A DNA stretch of 64,000 bases, taken from positions 1,860,001-1,924,000 of the forward strand of contig NZ_JAGIOK010000001.1 in the NCBI RefSeq assembly GCF_017876655.1, written 5' to 3'. Below the pieces are notes generated by a model. It made no database searches, was not told the origin of the DNA, and saw only the letters and a list, made by a program, of their open reading frames with translations. The stretch is from Microbacterium imperiale. GTDB lineage: Bacteria; Actinomycetota; Actinomycetes; Actinomycetales; Microbacteriaceae. Position 1 is the stretch's first letter. Each line of letters begins with the position of its first letter. Made by a program: the position numbers and the translations under genes. This document shows, one piece after another, positions 44,053 to 53,410 of the stretch.

Positions 44053-44955
44053 GTGAGCGCGTCCGAGCTTCGGAGCAATCCCGACAACTTCTGCTACCGG
44101 CATCCCGATCGGCAGAGCTTCGTGCTCTGCCAGCGCTGCCTGCGCACGATCTGCGCGGAATGCCAGACGCCGATGCCCGTCGGGGTGATCTGCCCCGAGT
44201 GCCTGCGTGAGCAGCAGAAGAGCTCGGGCGCGCCACGACCCCGCCGCGCGCCTCGCGTCCTGCGAGCGGTGCGCGCCGACGACTCCCGACCCCTGGTGAC
44301 GTACGGCATCATCGGTCTGACGTTCTTCGTGTTCGTCGTCACGCTCATCCCGGGCGTCGGGCTCCTCGCCCGCCAGACGCTCGCGCTCATCCCACCGCTG
44401 CTCTATCCGTCATTCACGGGCTCGTTCGAGCCGTGGCGCCTGTTCACGGTGCTGCTCGTCCACAGCGGTTTCTGGCACGTGGGGCTCAACATGCTGGCCC
44501 TGTGGATGCTGGGCCGCAGCCTCGAGCCGATGCTCGGCCGGCTGCGCTTCCTGTGGCTCTATCTGCTGAGCGGCCTCGGCGGCTCCGTCGCCGCGGTGCT
44601 CCTCGGGTTCATGACGCCGGTCGTCGGCGCCTCGGGCGCGATCTTCGGCCTGTTCGGCGCTCTGCTCGTCATCGGTCGCCACATCGGCGCGAACATCACC
44701 GGGATCGCGGTGATCCTGGGCATCAACCTCGTGCTGTCGTTCCTGCCGCTGCTGACCGGCGCGCTGGGCGGCACGGGGATCCCGCAGGTGTCGTGGCAGG
44801 CCCACATCGGCGGTCTGATCGTCGGCGCCCTCGTCGGAACGATCTACGCGCGCACGCGCGCCATCCGCAAGCGGAAGCTGCAGTCGCTGCTGCTGGTCGC
44901 AACGGCCGTCGGCTTGATCGCGCTGCTGGCGGTGCCGCTCGCGATCTACGGGTGA
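44053..44955 (+). CDS. Rhomboid family intramembrane serine protease
   Basis: A 300-residue protease. The N-terminus is a cysteine/histidine zinc-binding domain (Cys14, His17, Cys26, Cys29, Cys34, Cys37, Cys47, Cys50). Six or more membrane helices follow, with LVHSGFWHVGLNMLALWMLG, the catalytic serine in GASGAIFG (Ser194) and the catalytic histidine in QAHIGGLIVG (His251). Substrate is unknown. GTG start 7 bp after ppiA, so the two form an operon. Confidence 0.93.
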   Translation: MSASELRSNPDNFCYRHPDRQSFVLCQRCLRTICAECQTPMPVGVICPECLREQQKSSGAPRPRRAPRVLRAVRADDSRPLVTYGIIGLTFFVFVVTLIPGVGLLARQTLALIPPLLYPSFTGSFEPWRLFTVLLVHSGFWHVGLNMLALWMLGRSLEPMLGRLRFLWLYLLSGLGGSVAAVLLGFMTPVVGASGAIFGLFGALLVIGRHIGANITGIAVILGINLVLSFLPLLTGALGGTGIPQVSWQAHIGGLIVGALVGTIYARTRAIRKRKLQSLLLVATAVGLIALLAVPLAIYG

Positions 44956-44958
44956 GAG

Positions 44959-45021
44959 TTATCCACAGGTCTATCCCCAGGTGGGGATGGAATCACACCG
45001 GTGTAACTCACATGTGGACAG
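44959..45021. promoter_or_regulatory. oriC-like DnaA-box pair between the rhomboid gene and crgA
   Basis: TTATCCACA (44959-44967, perfect), CTATCCCCAG (44971-44980) and TGTGGACAG (45013-45021) fill the gap between these convergent genes. The order and near-identical sequence (GTTATCCACAG, then CTATCCCCAG, then GGGG, then a reversed box) copy the arrangement at 32098-32142 upstream of dnaA. Confidence 0.65.
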
Positions 45022-45027
45022 AGGGTC

Positions 45028-45267
45028 TCAGCGCCAGCGCGTCGTCATGAGGAACCCGATGAACGCGATGCCGAAGCCGATCACGAGGTTCCAGCCGCCG
45101 ATACCGGGGACGGGCAGCGTGGAGTTGCTGAGGTAGAACACGAGCACCCACACGAGTCCGATGAGCATCAGACCCAGCATGATCGGCTTGAACCAGACCG
45201 GGTTAGGTGCGTCATCTGCGGGGCGTCGCTCCACGGTCGGGTCGTCGTGGTCGCTCGAAGATGCCAT
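45028..45267 (-). CDS. crgA: Cell division protein CrgA
   Basis: A 79-residue septal protein with two membrane helices (WFKPIMLGLMLIGLVWVLVFYLS and WNLVIGFGIAFIGFLMTTRWR) and an acidic N-terminus. In actinobacteria CrgA links FtsZ, FtsI and FtsQ at the septum. The PVWFKP and IGFLMTTRWR ends are diagnostic. ATG at 45267 with TAGGAT 7 nt upstream; longer in-frame starts run into the divergent sortase promoter. Confidence 0.95.
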   Translation of the reverse strand: MASSSDHDDPTVERRPADDAPNPVWFKPIMLGLMLIGLVWVLVFYLSNSTLPVPGIGGWNLVIGFGIAFIGFLMTTRWR

Positions 45268-45274
45268 GGAATGA

Positions 45275-45280
45275 ATCCTA
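45275..45280 (-). promoter_or_regulatory. -10 hexamer of a probable leaderless crgA transcript
   Basis: On the minus strand TAGGAT ends 7 nt before the ATG at 45267. Confidence 0.5.
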
Positions 45281-45309
45281 ACTGTCAGCCGCACGATAAC
45301 CTGGGCGGC

Positions 45310-45315
45310 TAAACT
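45310..45315 (+). promoter_or_regulatory. -10 hexamer of a probable leaderless sortase transcript
   Basis: TAAACT ends 8 nt before the GTG at 45324. It is divergent from, and 29 bp away from, the crgA -10. Confidence 0.45.
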
Positions 45316-45323
45316 TCCCGATC

Positions 45324-46133
45324 GTGGAGACCGAACCGCACACGCGTCGCTCGCGACGCTCCGCGCGACCACGACCGTCGCGTCCGCGTCGACGCACGAG
45401 CGTCGTCGGCGTGCTCGGGGAGCTCCTGCTCACCGCCGGCGTGGTGATGCTGCTCTTCGTCAGCTGGCAGATGTGGTTCGGCGACATGATCATCAGCTCG
45501 CAGAAGCAAGCCGAGGCCTCCGCTCTGGCGCAGCAGTGGGCGGATGCCGCACAGGCTGATACCCCGGCCGAGACGCCCGAACCGACGGAGACGTCCGAGG
45601 CTCCCGCTGAGCCCGCCCCGCCCGTCATCCCGGTGCTCGACGAGCCGGGCCACGGCGCCGAGTTCGGCATCATGTACATCCCGCGCTTCGGTCCCGACTG
45701 GCAGTTCAAGATCGCGAGCGGCACGGCGAAGAAGTCCATCCTGGATGCCGGCTACATCGGCCACTACGAGGGCTCGGCCATGCCGGGCGCCGAGGGCAAC
45801 ATGGCCGTGGCCGCGCACCGGTGGACGTCCGGCGCTCCGTTCGACCCCGTCGATCGCCTCGTCATCGGCGACGCCGTCGTCATCCAGACCCAGGACGGCT
45901 GGTACACCTACCGCTTCCGCAACGTCGAGTACGTGCAGGACACCGCCATCGAGGTGCTCAACCCCGTGCCGCAGCAGGTCGACCTCGCCGCGAACGGCCG
46001 CTACCTCACGCTCACCAGCTGCGCGCCGAAGCTGAACATGCTCGAGCGCATCATCTCGTACGCGGTCTTCGAGGAATTCACGCCGAACAGCGCCGGCCCG
46101 CCGGCATCCCTCTCCGAAGGAGTGAGCGCCTGA
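45324..46133 (+). CDS. Class E sortase
   Basis: A 269-residue transpeptidase that joins LAXTG-bearing proteins to the cell wall. An Arg-rich cytoplasmic start and one membrane helix (VVGVLGELLLTAGVVMLLFVSW) are followed by a Pro/Glu/Thr linker and the catalytic barrel. His165 is in NMAVAAHRWTSG, Cys233 in YLTLTSCAPKLN, and Arg242 in NMLERII, the three catalytic residues in correct order. The family match and the LAKTG motif of the protein at 6656 suggest enzyme and substrate. Starts with GTG; stop overlaps the next ATG (TGATG). Confidence 0.93.
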   Translation: METEPHTRRSRRSARPRPSRPRRRTSVVGVLGELLLTAGVVMLLFVSWQMWFGDMIISSQKQAEASALAQQWADAAQADTPAETPEPTETSEAPAEPAPPVIPVLDEPGHGAEFGIMYIPRFGPDWQFKIASGTAKKSILDAGYIGHYEGSAMPGAEGNMAVAAHRWTSGAPFDPVDRLVIGDAVVIQTQDGWYTYRFRNVEYVQDTAIEVLNPVPQQVDLAANGRYLTLTSCAPKLNMLERIISYAVFEEFTPNSAGPPASLSEGVSA

Positions 46134-46291
46134 TGTATGCCGCACTCTGGCGCGTCCTGCCCGGTCCGTGGTGGATCCGCGTGATCATCCTGCTGATCCT
46201 CGCCGCCGCCATCGTCTACGCACTGTTCTTCTACGCGTTCCCGGCGATCGCGCCGTTCTTCTCACCCGCCGAGGAGTCGACGGTCGGGTGA
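46133..46291 (+). CDS. Small single-pass membrane protein between sortase and TrpG-like gene
   Basis: A 52-residue protein, MYAALWRVLPGPWWIRVI followed by a membrane helix (IILLILAAAIVYALFFYAF) and a short acidic tail. It is joined to both neighbours: the ATG shares bases with the sortase stop (TGATG) and its own stop overlaps the next GTG (GTGA). The Leu-Pro-Gly-Pro-Trp-Trp-Ile-Arg motif before the helix looks conserved in type. Function unknown; a sortase accessory is one possibility. Confidence 0.75.
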   Translation: MYAALWRVLPGPWWIRVIILLILAAAIVYALFFYAFPAIAPFFSPAEESTVG

Positions 46292-46929
46292 CGACGGTCC
46301 TCGTCGTCGACAATCACGACAGCTTCGTCCACACGCTCGTCGGGTACCTGCGCGAGCTGGGTGCGACGACGGAGCTGGTGGAAGCCGACGCCGTGACCGA
46401 TCCCCGCGGCGCGATCGCCGGATTCGACGGTGTGCTCGTATCGCCGGGGCCGGGGACTCCACAGGATGCCGGCGCCTCGATCCCGATCGTCGCGGCCGCG
46501 GCATCCGTTCGCACACCTCTGCTGGGGGTGTGTCTTGGTCATCAGGCGATCGCCGTCGCGTTCGGCGGTCGCGTGGGGGAGGCCCCGGAACTGATGCACG
46601 GGATGACATCGAACGTGCTGCATGATTCCTCGGCGCTGTACCGTGGGATGCGGCATCCGTTCGTCGCCGGCCGTTACCACTCGCTTGCGGTGGAGGCCGC
46701 GCACCTGCCGGATGTGCTGGCGGTGACGGCGCGCACCGCCGAAGGCACCGTGATGGGGATCGCCCACCGCTCGCTGCCAATCCAGGGCGTGCAGTTCCAC
46801 CCCGAGTCGGTGCTCACCCAGGGGGGCTACCGGCTGCTCGGCAACTGGCTCGCCTCGATCGGGCTCGAGGGAGCGGACGAGACCGGCGCGGGTCTGCAGC
46901 CGCACCGCGCGGCCGCGGCGCAGCACTGA
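46288..46929 (+). CDS. TrpG/PabA-like glutamine amidotransferase
   Basis: A 213-residue class I glutamine amidotransferase, the ammonia-producing subunit of anthranilate or aminodeoxychorismate synthase. It has VLVVDNHDSFVHTLVGYL, VLVSPGPGTPQDAG, the nucleophile Cys82 in LLGVCLGHQAI, GRYHSLAVE, and the catalytic His/Glu in GVQFHPESVLTQGG. No synthase large subunit is adjacent, so it could serve tryptophan or folate synthesis. Mycobacteria keep an equivalent gene (Rv0013) next to pknB. GTG start overlaps the preceding stop. Confidence 0.9.
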   Translation: MTTVLVVDNHDSFVHTLVGYLRELGATTELVEADAVTDPRGAIAGFDGVLVSPGPGTPQDAGASIPIVAAAASVRTPLLGVCLGHQAIAVAFGGRVGEAPELMHGMTSNVLHDSSALYRGMRHPFVAGRYHSLAVEAAHLPDVLAVTARTAEGTVMGIAHRSLPIQGVQFHPESVLTQGGYRLLGNWLASIGLEGADETGAGLQPHRAAAAQH

Positions 46930-46937
46930 ACCGAGCT

Positions 46938-46970
46938 GAATCGCGCCCAGCCGGGCGGGCGACGCGATTC
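46938..46970. terminator. Possible bidirectional hairpin between the TrpG-like gene and pknB
   Basis: GAATCGCG pairs with CGCGATTC (8 bp) across a 17-nt G/C-rich loop in the 43-bp gap between convergent genes. No T-run; weak call. Confidence 0.4.
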
Positions 46971-46972
46971 GT

Positions 46973-48676
46973 TCAGGCGCCGGTGCAGACGGTGAGGGCG
47001 ACGGTCGAGCCGATCGGCACCTCGCCCGGCGTCAGCGACTGGGCGGCGACCGTCTGACCGCCGGGGGAGGCGGGGCAAGCCGGGTCTTCGACGACCTCGG
47101 GGATCAGCTGCAGCGCGTCCTGCTGCAGCTCGCGCTGCGCAGCCTCGACGGTGTAGCCGGTGAGGTCGACGAGGGTGACGGTGCCGCTGGCGACGACGAG
47201 GTTGACCGTGCTGCCCATCGCCAGCTCGGAGCCGGCGGCAGCCGACGCCTCGATGACGGTGCCGGCGCCCAGGGTCGGGTGGTTGCGCGAGCGCACCGAA
47301 CCGAGCTGCAGTCCGGCGTTCGTCAGCGCCGCGGTCGCCTCGTCGCGCGAGAGGTTCTCGAGCGTGGGGACGACCGCCATCTCCTGGCCGGTCGAGACGT
47401 AGACGGTGACGCGTTGGCCGGGGGAGACGGTCGTGCCCTCAGCCGGCTCGGTGCCGATGACGTCGCCCGCGGGAACGGTACCGTCGCTGCGATCCGAGCG
47501 CACCGGCGTGAGCTCGGCCTCGGTCAGCAGGTTCTCGGCGAGGTCCCACGACTTGCCCGAGACCTCGGGCACCACTCGCGAGGTCGGGGGGACGGTCTGC
47601 GTCGGCTGGAACGCGAGCACCCAGATCAACACCGCGATCAGCAGTGCCGCGAGCACGGCCACACCTGCCCAGATCCAGCTGGCGGGAGGTCCGGATTGCG
47701 TGCGGCGCATCGACGTGTCGGTGCTCAGCTGGCGCAGCGACCGGGCGGTCTCAGCGGCGTTACGCGGATCGGGCCCGTAGAGCTCGCTGCTGAGCGCACC
47801 CATCTGCCGCTTCGAGGGCTGCTTGCCGCCGATCGCCTGCTGCAGGGCGGTGCGGAACTCGGTGGCATCCTGGAATCGCTGGAACGGGCTCTTCGCGAGT
47901 GCGCGCAGCACGATGGCGTCGAGTGCGCGGGGCACGTCCTCGACCACCTCGGACGGGGGGAGCGGCGCTTCGCTGACGTGCTGGTACGCCACCGCGACCG
48001 GCGTCTCGCCGCGGAAGGGCGCGCGTCCGGTGAGCAGCTCGTAGAGCACGACGCCCGTGGAGTACAGGTCGGCGCGCGCGTCCACGGGCTCGCCCTTGGC
48101 CTGCTCGGGCGAGAAGTACGCGGCCGTGCCGATGATCGCGGTCGTCTCGGCCACCGTCGACGACGAGTCCGAAACCGCGCGGGCGATGCCGAAGTCCATG
48201 ACCTTCACGGCGTCGCCGTCGGTGATCATGACGTTGCCGGGCTTGATGTCGCGGTGCACGACGCCGGCGCGGTGCGAATACTCGAGCGCCTCGAGGATGC
48301 CGTCGACGTAGCGAACCGCGTCGGCTTCCGCGAGCGGGCCAGCCTCGAGCATGTCCTTGAGCAGACGGCCCGAGACCAGCTCCATGACGATGTAGGGCAC
48401 GGAGTGCCGGCTGCCGTCCGGGTCGGTCTCGACGTCCTCACCGGCGTCGAACACCCGCACGATCGAGGGGTGCGACATACGCGACGCCGACTGCGCCTCG
48501 AGGCGGAACCGGGTGCGGAAAGCGGGATCGTCCGCGAGCTCGCGCTTGAGGATCTTGATCGCGACCTCGCGGCCGAGCGTCAGGTCGTATCCCCGATACA
48601 CACTCGCCATGCCGCCGCGGCCGATCGGCTCGTCGACGCGGTAGCGCTCTGACAGCACACGTTGCTCTGCCGACAC
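46973..48676 (-). CDS. pknB: Serine/threonine protein kinase PknB with three PASTA domains
   Basis: A transmembrane kinase of about 567 residues that regulates cell-wall synthesis and division. Kinase domain: [48 protein letters not shown] juxtamembrane linker and a helix (WIWAGVAVLAALLIAVLIWVLAF) follow. Outside the cell lie three PASTA domains, the last with a probable disulfide (Cys in DPACP and in LTVCTG). PASTA units bind muropeptides in related kinases. The start is uncertain: GTG at 48676 has GGGAG 4 nt upstream; ATG at 48718 is in frame without a clear ribosome-binding site. Last gene of the operon. Confidence 0.94.
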   Translation of the reverse strand: MSAEQRVLSERYRVDEPIGRGGMASVYRGYDLTLGREVAIKILKRELADDPAFRTRFRLEAQSASRMSHPSIVRVFDAGEDVETDPDGSRHSVPYIVMELVSGRLLKDMLEAGPLAEADAVRYVDGILEALEYSHRAGVVHRDIKPGNVMITDGDAVKVMDFGIARAVSDSSSTVAETTAIIGTAAYFSPEQAKGEPVDARADLYSTGVVLYELLTGRAPFRGETPVAVAYQHVSEAPLPPSEVVEDVPRALDAIVLRALAKSPFQRFQDATEFRTALQQAIGGKQPSKRQMGALSSELYGPDPRNAAETARSLRQLSTDTSMRRTQSGPPASWIWAGVAVLAALLIAVLIWVLAFQPTQTVPPTSRVVPEVSGKSWDLAENLLTEAELTPVRSDRSDGTVPAGDVIGTEPAEGTTVSPGQRVTVYVSTGQEMAVVPTLENLSRDEATAALTNAGLQLGSVRSRNHPTLGAGTVIEASAAAGSELAMGSTVNLVVASGTVTLVDLTGYTVEAAQRELQQDALQLIPEVVEDPACPASPGGQTVAAQSLTPGEVPIGSTVALTVCTGA

Positions 48677-48732
48677 GTCACTCCCTGCGTTCGATGGATT
48701 CTCCGATGGTGGCCGCATGATGCTCGCGGTGA

Positions 48733-50574
48733 TCAGCCTTCGTCGTCGCCCGTGTTGCCACCGCCGTTGCCGCCACCGTTGCCATTGCCGTTCCCATTGC
48801 CGGTGGACGGCGCGGGCTGGATCGTGGCCGCGGCCTCGGACGAGGCGGGCGAGGTGCGGTCGCCGCCCTCGCCGGAGCACGTGACGGTGTAGGTCACCGA
48901 CACGACGCCCGAGTCGCCGACCCGCAGGTTGGCGGGGCGCTGGTTGGCGCTGAAGCTCGCGGTCGACTGCGAGTTGGCTTCGAAGAGGCCGCCGCTCGCG
49001 GTGAGCGTGTACGACGACGCGGTCAGGCCGGCCGGGCAGGTGAAGCCCGACCACATGACCTGGACGGTCGATCCGGCCGTCACGCTCGACACCGTCTGGC
49101 CGTTCGACTGGATCGTCGGCGCTGCCGGGCGCTCGAGGGGGCTCAGGTCGGAGTACGCGGTGAGGGTCACCGTGTCGCCGGGCTGAACGTTGCCGAGCGG
49201 CACGACACTGTAGACGCGACCGACCTCGTCTTCGCTGGATGCCGGGTCACCGGGCGAGCACGTGACGTTCTCGAGACCGGCCTGCGCCGCTACCGCGAGG
49301 GCGTCCTCGCACGTGCGGCCGGTCAGCCCGAGGCCGTCGATGTTGATGGAGGACGGCGTCGACGGGGTCGGTTCCGCCGACGGCGTCTCGACCGGGGTCG
49401 ACGGCGTCGAGGTCGGCGTGGTCGGTGCGGGGGCGGGGGTGTCGTCGCCGGTCAGCAGCGCGAACAGCGTGCCGCCCAGCACGATCAGCAGCAGCGCGAT
49501 GAGCGCGACGAGCGGCCAGGTCCACCGGCTGCGCTTGCGCTTGCGTGCATCCGTCGGCTCGCCCTCGGCGGCCGCAGGGTCGGCGTCGAGAAGAGACGTC
49601 GCGCCCAGGCCTGCAGCACCGACACCGGCAGCAGCCGCGCCCGCGGGCATCAGCAGGGTGGCGGTGTCGCCGCCGTTCGAGGTGAGCAGCTGCGTGACAT
49701 CGCTCGTTCCGGCGCCGGCGAAGACCGCCGGGACGGCGGCGTGCGCGGCCGCGAGGTCGCCCCGGCGCAGCGCGGAGGCGGCGCGGGCGACGGCACTGGC
49801 CGAGGCCGGCCGGTCTTCGGGCTTCTTCGCGATCATCGCGAGGATGAGCTTCTGCACCGGGTCCGAGACGGTCGCCGGCAGCGGCGGCGGCTGCTCGTTG
49901 ATCTGCGCCATGGCGATCGCGACCTGCGACTCACCCGTGAACGGGCGCTTGCCCGCCACGGACTCGTAGGCGACGATTCCGAGCGAGTAGATGTCGGTGG
50001 CCGGGGATGCCGGGTGGCCCGAGGCCTGCTCGGGGGAGAGGTACTGCACCGTGCCCATGACCTGACCGGTCGCGGTCAGCGGAACCTGGTCGGCGATGCG
50101 CGCGATGCCGAAGTCGGTGATCTTCACGCGGCCGTCGGGCGTGATGAGCAGGTTTCCGGGCTTGATGTCGCGGTGGACGAGTCCGGCCGCGTGCGCGGCC
50201 TGCAGCGCCGAGGCGGTCTGCGCCACGATGTCGAGCGTCTTGTCGGACGACAGGGCGCCCTCGCGCTCGAGGATCGTCGACAGAGCCTCACCCGGGACGA
50301 GCTCCATCACGAGGAAGGCGCTGCCGTTCTCCTCGCCGTAGTCGAAGACGCTCGCGATGCCCTCGTGGTTCACGAGCGCGGCATGCCGAGCCTCGGCGCG
50401 GAAACGCTCGAGGAACCCGGGGTCGCCCATGTACTCGTCTTTGAGGATCTTGATCGCGACGGTGCGGCCGATGACGTGGTCGGTGGCCTCCCACACCTCG
50501 CCCATACCGCCGATCGCGATCCGCGAATCCAGTTCGTAACGCCCGCCGAAGCTCACGCCTTGCATCGGTCTCAT
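48733..50574 (-). CDS. pknA: Serine/threonine protein kinase PknA-like, with PASTA-like and Ig-like extracellular part
   Basis: A 613-residue membrane kinase. Kinase domain (residues 10-270): [49 protein letters not shown] linker, a helix ([24 protein letters not shown]) and a Pro/Thr stalk follow. Outside are a PASTA-like domain with two cysteines ([23 protein letters not shown]), an Ig-like domain ([21 protein letters not shown]) and a Gly/Asn-rich tail. Mycobacterial PknA has only a short extracellular part, so this one can probably sense a ligand. The start overlaps the pbpA stop (ATGA). Confidence 0.92.
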   Translation of the reverse strand: MRPMQGVSFGGRYELDSRIAIGGMGEVWEATDHVIGRTVAIKILKDEYMGDPGFLERFRAEARHAALVNHEGIASVFDYGEENGSAFLVMELVPGEALSTILEREGALSSDKTLDIVAQTASALQAAHAAGLVHRDIKPGNLLITPDGRVKITDFGIARIADQVPLTATGQVMGTVQYLSPEQASGHPASPATDIYSLGIVAYESVAGKRPFTGESQVAIAMAQINEQPPPLPATVSDPVQKLILAMIAKKPEDRPASASAVARAASALRRGDLAAAHAAVPAVFAGAGTSDVTQLLTSNGGDTATLLMPAGAAAAGVGAAGLGATSLLDADPAAAEGEPTDARKRKRSRWTWPLVALIALLLIVLGGTLFALLTGDDTPAPAPTTPTSTPSTPVETPSAEPTPSTPSSINIDGLGLTGRTCEDALAVAAQAGLENVTCSPGDPASSEDEVGRVYSVVPLGNVQPGDTVTLTAYSDLSPLERPAAPTIQSNGQTVSSVTAGSTVQVMWSGFTCPAGLTASSYTLTASGGLFEANSQSTASFSANQRPANLRVGDSGVVSVTYTVTCSGEGGDRTSPASSEAAATIQPAPSTGNGNGNGNGGGNGGGNTGDDEG

Positions 50575-52028
50575 CTGTTCAGCACCGCCTCGATAACCTT
50601 CTTCGCAATGGGGGCTGCGATCCCGCTGCTTGTTCCGGCCTGCCCCTGGCCGCCCCCGTTCTCGACCATCACCGTGACGGCGATCTGGGGGTCATCCGCC
50701 GGTGCGAAACCGGTGAACCACAACGTGTACGGATCGCCTGGACCGTGCTCCGCAGTGCCCGTCTTTCCGGCGACATCGACGCCGTCTATTCTTGCACCGC
50801 TCGCCGCACCGTCACGGACATTGGCGACCATGAGCGTCCGCATCTGCTCGGCGACATCCTCGGTCACGGCCCGGCCGAACTCGCTCGGTCCGAACGTCTC
50901 CTGCACCGTGAGGTCGGGCGCGACGACGGAGTCCAGCAGCTGCGGCTTCATGACCATGCCGCCGTTGGCGATGCCCGCCGACACCTGGTTGATCGCGAGC
51001 GGCGTGGCCGTGACATCGCCCTGGCCGAAGCCCGACAGTGCCGTGCGAGCGTCGTTGAGGCCGCGCGGGTACTCGGATGCCGACACCGACAGCGGCACCT
51101 CCATCTCGGTGTTGAAACCGAACTTCTCCGCCTCGGCGCGGATCGCGTCGTCGCCGAGCTCGACGGCCAGCTCGGCCATCGGGATGTTGCAGCTCAGCCG
51201 CAGGGCCGTGGCGAGCGTCGTGGTCTCTCCGGGTCCGCACGTGCCCAGGTCGAAGTTGTGCAGCGTGTTGCTCGTGCCCGGGATCGTCCACGTCGCGGGG
51301 TTGGGGAACGTCGACTCGGGCGTGTACTTGCCCGACGACAGCGCGGCCGAGACGACGACGAGCTTGAACGTCGATCCGGGCGGGTTCAGATCGCCGCCGA
51401 TCGATCGGTTGAACAGGGGCTTGAGCGGGTCGGCCGCGAGCTCGTCGTATGCCGCGTTGACGGCGGCGGAGTCGTGCGAGGCGAGCCGGTTCGTATCGAA
51501 GCTCGGGCTCGACACCATCGCGAGGATGCGGCCGGTGGAGGGCTCGCTCGCGATGACCGCGCCCTCATACCCCTGCAGGGCGTCGTAGGCCGCCCGCTGG
51601 ATGGCCGGGTCGACCGTGAGCAGGACGTTCGACCCGCGTGCGGGCGCACCCGAGATGATCTGCTCGAGGCGGGCGAGGAACTGGGTGTCGTCGGTGCCCG
51701 ACAGCGACTGGTTCATGATCTGCTCGATACCCGACGACGACACCAGCACCGGGTTGATCCAGCCCGTGATGGGCGCCCACATGGCGGCATCCGTGTACTG
51801 GCGCTGCCACGAGTAGATGTCGTCGCTGGGAACGGATGCGGCTACGACCGACCCGCCCGCGATGATCGAGCCGCGCTGCACCTCGAACGAGTCGTAGAGC
51901 GTGCGCCGATTGCCAGGGTTCTCGTTCAGCGTCTGCGCCTGGATCACCTGGATCCAGCTGGTCGAGGCGAAGAGGGCGAGGAACATCGCGAGCATCACGA
52001 AGCTCAGTCGTCGCAGTTCCTTGGTCAT
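50571..52028 (-). CDS. pbpA: Peptidoglycan transpeptidase PbpA (class B PBP)
   Basis: A 485-residue monofunctional transpeptidase with one N-terminal helix ([21 protein letters not shown]). Catalytic motifs are in order: SxxK in [11 protein letters not shown], SxN in [11 protein letters not shown], and KTG in [11 protein letters not shown]. The dimerisation domain is short, as in mycobacterial PbpA. It works with the SEDS glycosyltransferase encoded next (rodA), overlapping by ATGA, in elongation or polar growth. Confidence 0.95.
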   Translation of the reverse strand: MTKELRRLSFVMLAMFLALFASTSWIQVIQAQTLNENPGNRRTLYDSFEVQRGSIIAGGSVVAASVPSDDIYSWQRQYTDAAMWAPITGWINPVLVSSSGIEQIMNQSLSGTDDTQFLARLEQIISGAPARGSNVLLTVDPAIQRAAYDALQGYEGAVIASEPSTGRILAMVSSPSFDTNRLASHDSAAVNAAYDELAADPLKPLFNRSIGGDLNPPGSTFKLVVVSAALSSGKYTPESTFPNPATWTIPGTSNTLHNFDLGTCGPGETTTLATALRLSCNIPMAELAVELGDDAIRAEAEKFGFNTEMEVPLSVSASEYPRGLNDARTALSGFGQGDVTATPLAINQVSAGIANGGMVMKPQLLDSVVAPDLTVQETFGPSEFGRAVTEDVAEQMRTLMVANVRDGAASGARIDGVDVAGKTGTAEHGPGDPYTLWFTGFAPADDPQIAVTVMVENGGGQGQAGTSSGIAAPIAKKVIEAVLNR

Positions 52029-53410
52029 CCGATCACCACCCGGGGTCGAGAGCGCACCGCATCCGAGATGCGCAGCAGCAGCGCGACGATGATCCAGTTC
52101 GCCACGAGCGACGAACCGCCCGCCGCGAGGAAGGGAGTCGTGAGTCCGGTCAGCGGGATGACGCGGGTCACACCGCCGACCATGATGAACACCTGCAGGG
52201 CGATCGTGAACGACAGGCCCGTCGCGAGCAGCTTGCCGAAATCGTCCTGGCCGGCGAGACCGATGCGGACGCCGCGGCTCGTGAAGACCATGTACAGGCA
52301 CAGCAGCGCGAACACGCCGATGAGCCCGATCTCCTCGCCGAGGCTGGGGAAGATGTAGTCGCTCTGCGACAGCGGTGTCATCCAGGGGCGACCCTGGCCG
52401 AGGCCCGTGCCGATGAACCCGCCTTTGGCGAGGCCGTACAGGCCGTTCACGAGCTGGAAGCTGCCGCCGGCGGCGTCGATGTTCGACGGGTCGAACGGGT
52501 TCAGCCAGTTCTGGAAGCGTCCCTTGACGTACGGCAGCACCTGCGAGGCGATCGCGCCGCCGGCGACCACGAGGGTCAGACCGATCATCACCCAGCTCGT
52601 CTTGCCCGTCGCGACGTAGAGCATCGCGATGAACATGCCGAAGATGAGGGTGCCGGTGCCGAGGTCGCGCTGCAGCACGATGATGGCCAGCGAAACGCCC
52701 CAGATGACGAGGACCGGGCCGAGCTCACGGGGGCGAGGCCACGTGATGCCGAGGAACCGCGTGCCGACCGAGGCGAGCGACTCGCGTGTGCGCACGAGGT
52801 AGCCGGCGAAGAAGATCGCGAGGGCGAGCTTGGCGAGCTCACCGGGCTGGAACGAGACGATGCCGCCGATCGAGACCCAGACGTCGGCGCCGGCTTCGAC
52901 GCCGAGGCCCGGGACGAACGGCAGCAGCAGCAGCCCGATGCCGACGAACCCGAAGATGTAGGTGTAGCGGAACAGCACGCGGTAGTTGCGCAGGCCGATG
53001 ACCACGGCGAGGGCGGCCGCGAGCGCGATCGCGCACCAGACGAGCTGACGAACCGCCAGCATGTTCCAGCCCTGCGACGTGCCCTCGAGGTCGATGCGGT
53101 AGATCATCGCGATGCCGATGCCCGACAGCAGCGTCGCGATGGGCACGACGAAGGGGTCGGCGTCGCGCGCCCGCAGGCGCAGCACGACGTGGATCGCGAG
53201 CGCGAGGATGTCGAGCGCCGAGCAGTAGATCAGGAACGACGAGTCGATCGTGCCCTTCGTCCCGAGCTGCACGAGCGCGAGCGCGGCGGCGTTGATGACG
53301 AAAGCGAACAGCAGCAGGCCGAGCTCTCGGTTTCGCTGCGTCTGCGGCACGCGCAGCTTGCGCAGCGCCTTGATGACCGAGGTGTCGGCCGCGACGGGAG
53401 CACTGGTCAT
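52025..53410 (-). CDS. rodA: SEDS peptidoglycan glycosyltransferase RodA/FtsW family
   Basis: A 461-residue polytopic protein with about ten helices that polymerises lipid II into glycan strands. Signature stretches: DVWVSIGGIVSFQPGELAKLALAIFFAGYL with the catalytic-region residues, VLQRDLGTGTLIFG, GLYGLAKGGFIGTGLGQG, QSDYIFPSLGEEIGLIG and GLTTPFLAAGGSS. The ATG overlaps the pstP stop (ATGA). Placement in the fha-pstP-rodA-pbpA-pkn cluster identifies it as the wall-cluster RodA. Confidence 0.95.
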   Translation of the reverse strand: MTSAPVAADTSVIKALRKLRVPQTQRNRELGLLLFAFVINAAALALVQLGTKGTIDSSFLIYCSALDILALAIHVVLRLRARDADPFVVPIATLLSGIGIAMIYRIDLEGTSQGWNMLAVRQLVWCAIALAAALAVVIGLRNYRVLFRYTYIFGFVGIGLLLLPFVPGLGVEAGADVWVSIGGIVSFQPGELAKLALAIFFAGYLVRTRESLASVGTRFLGITWPRPRELGPVLVIWGVSLAIIVLQRDLGTGTLIFGMFIAMLYVATGKTSWVMIGLTLVVAGGAIASQVLPYVKGRFQNWLNPFDPSNIDAAGGSFQLVNGLYGLAKGGFIGTGLGQGRPWMTPLSQSDYIFPSLGEEIGLIGVFALLCLYMVFTSRGVRIGLAGQDDFGKLLATGLSFTIALQVFIMVGGVTRVIPLTGLTTPFLAAGGSSLVANWIIVALLLRISDAVRSRPRVVIG

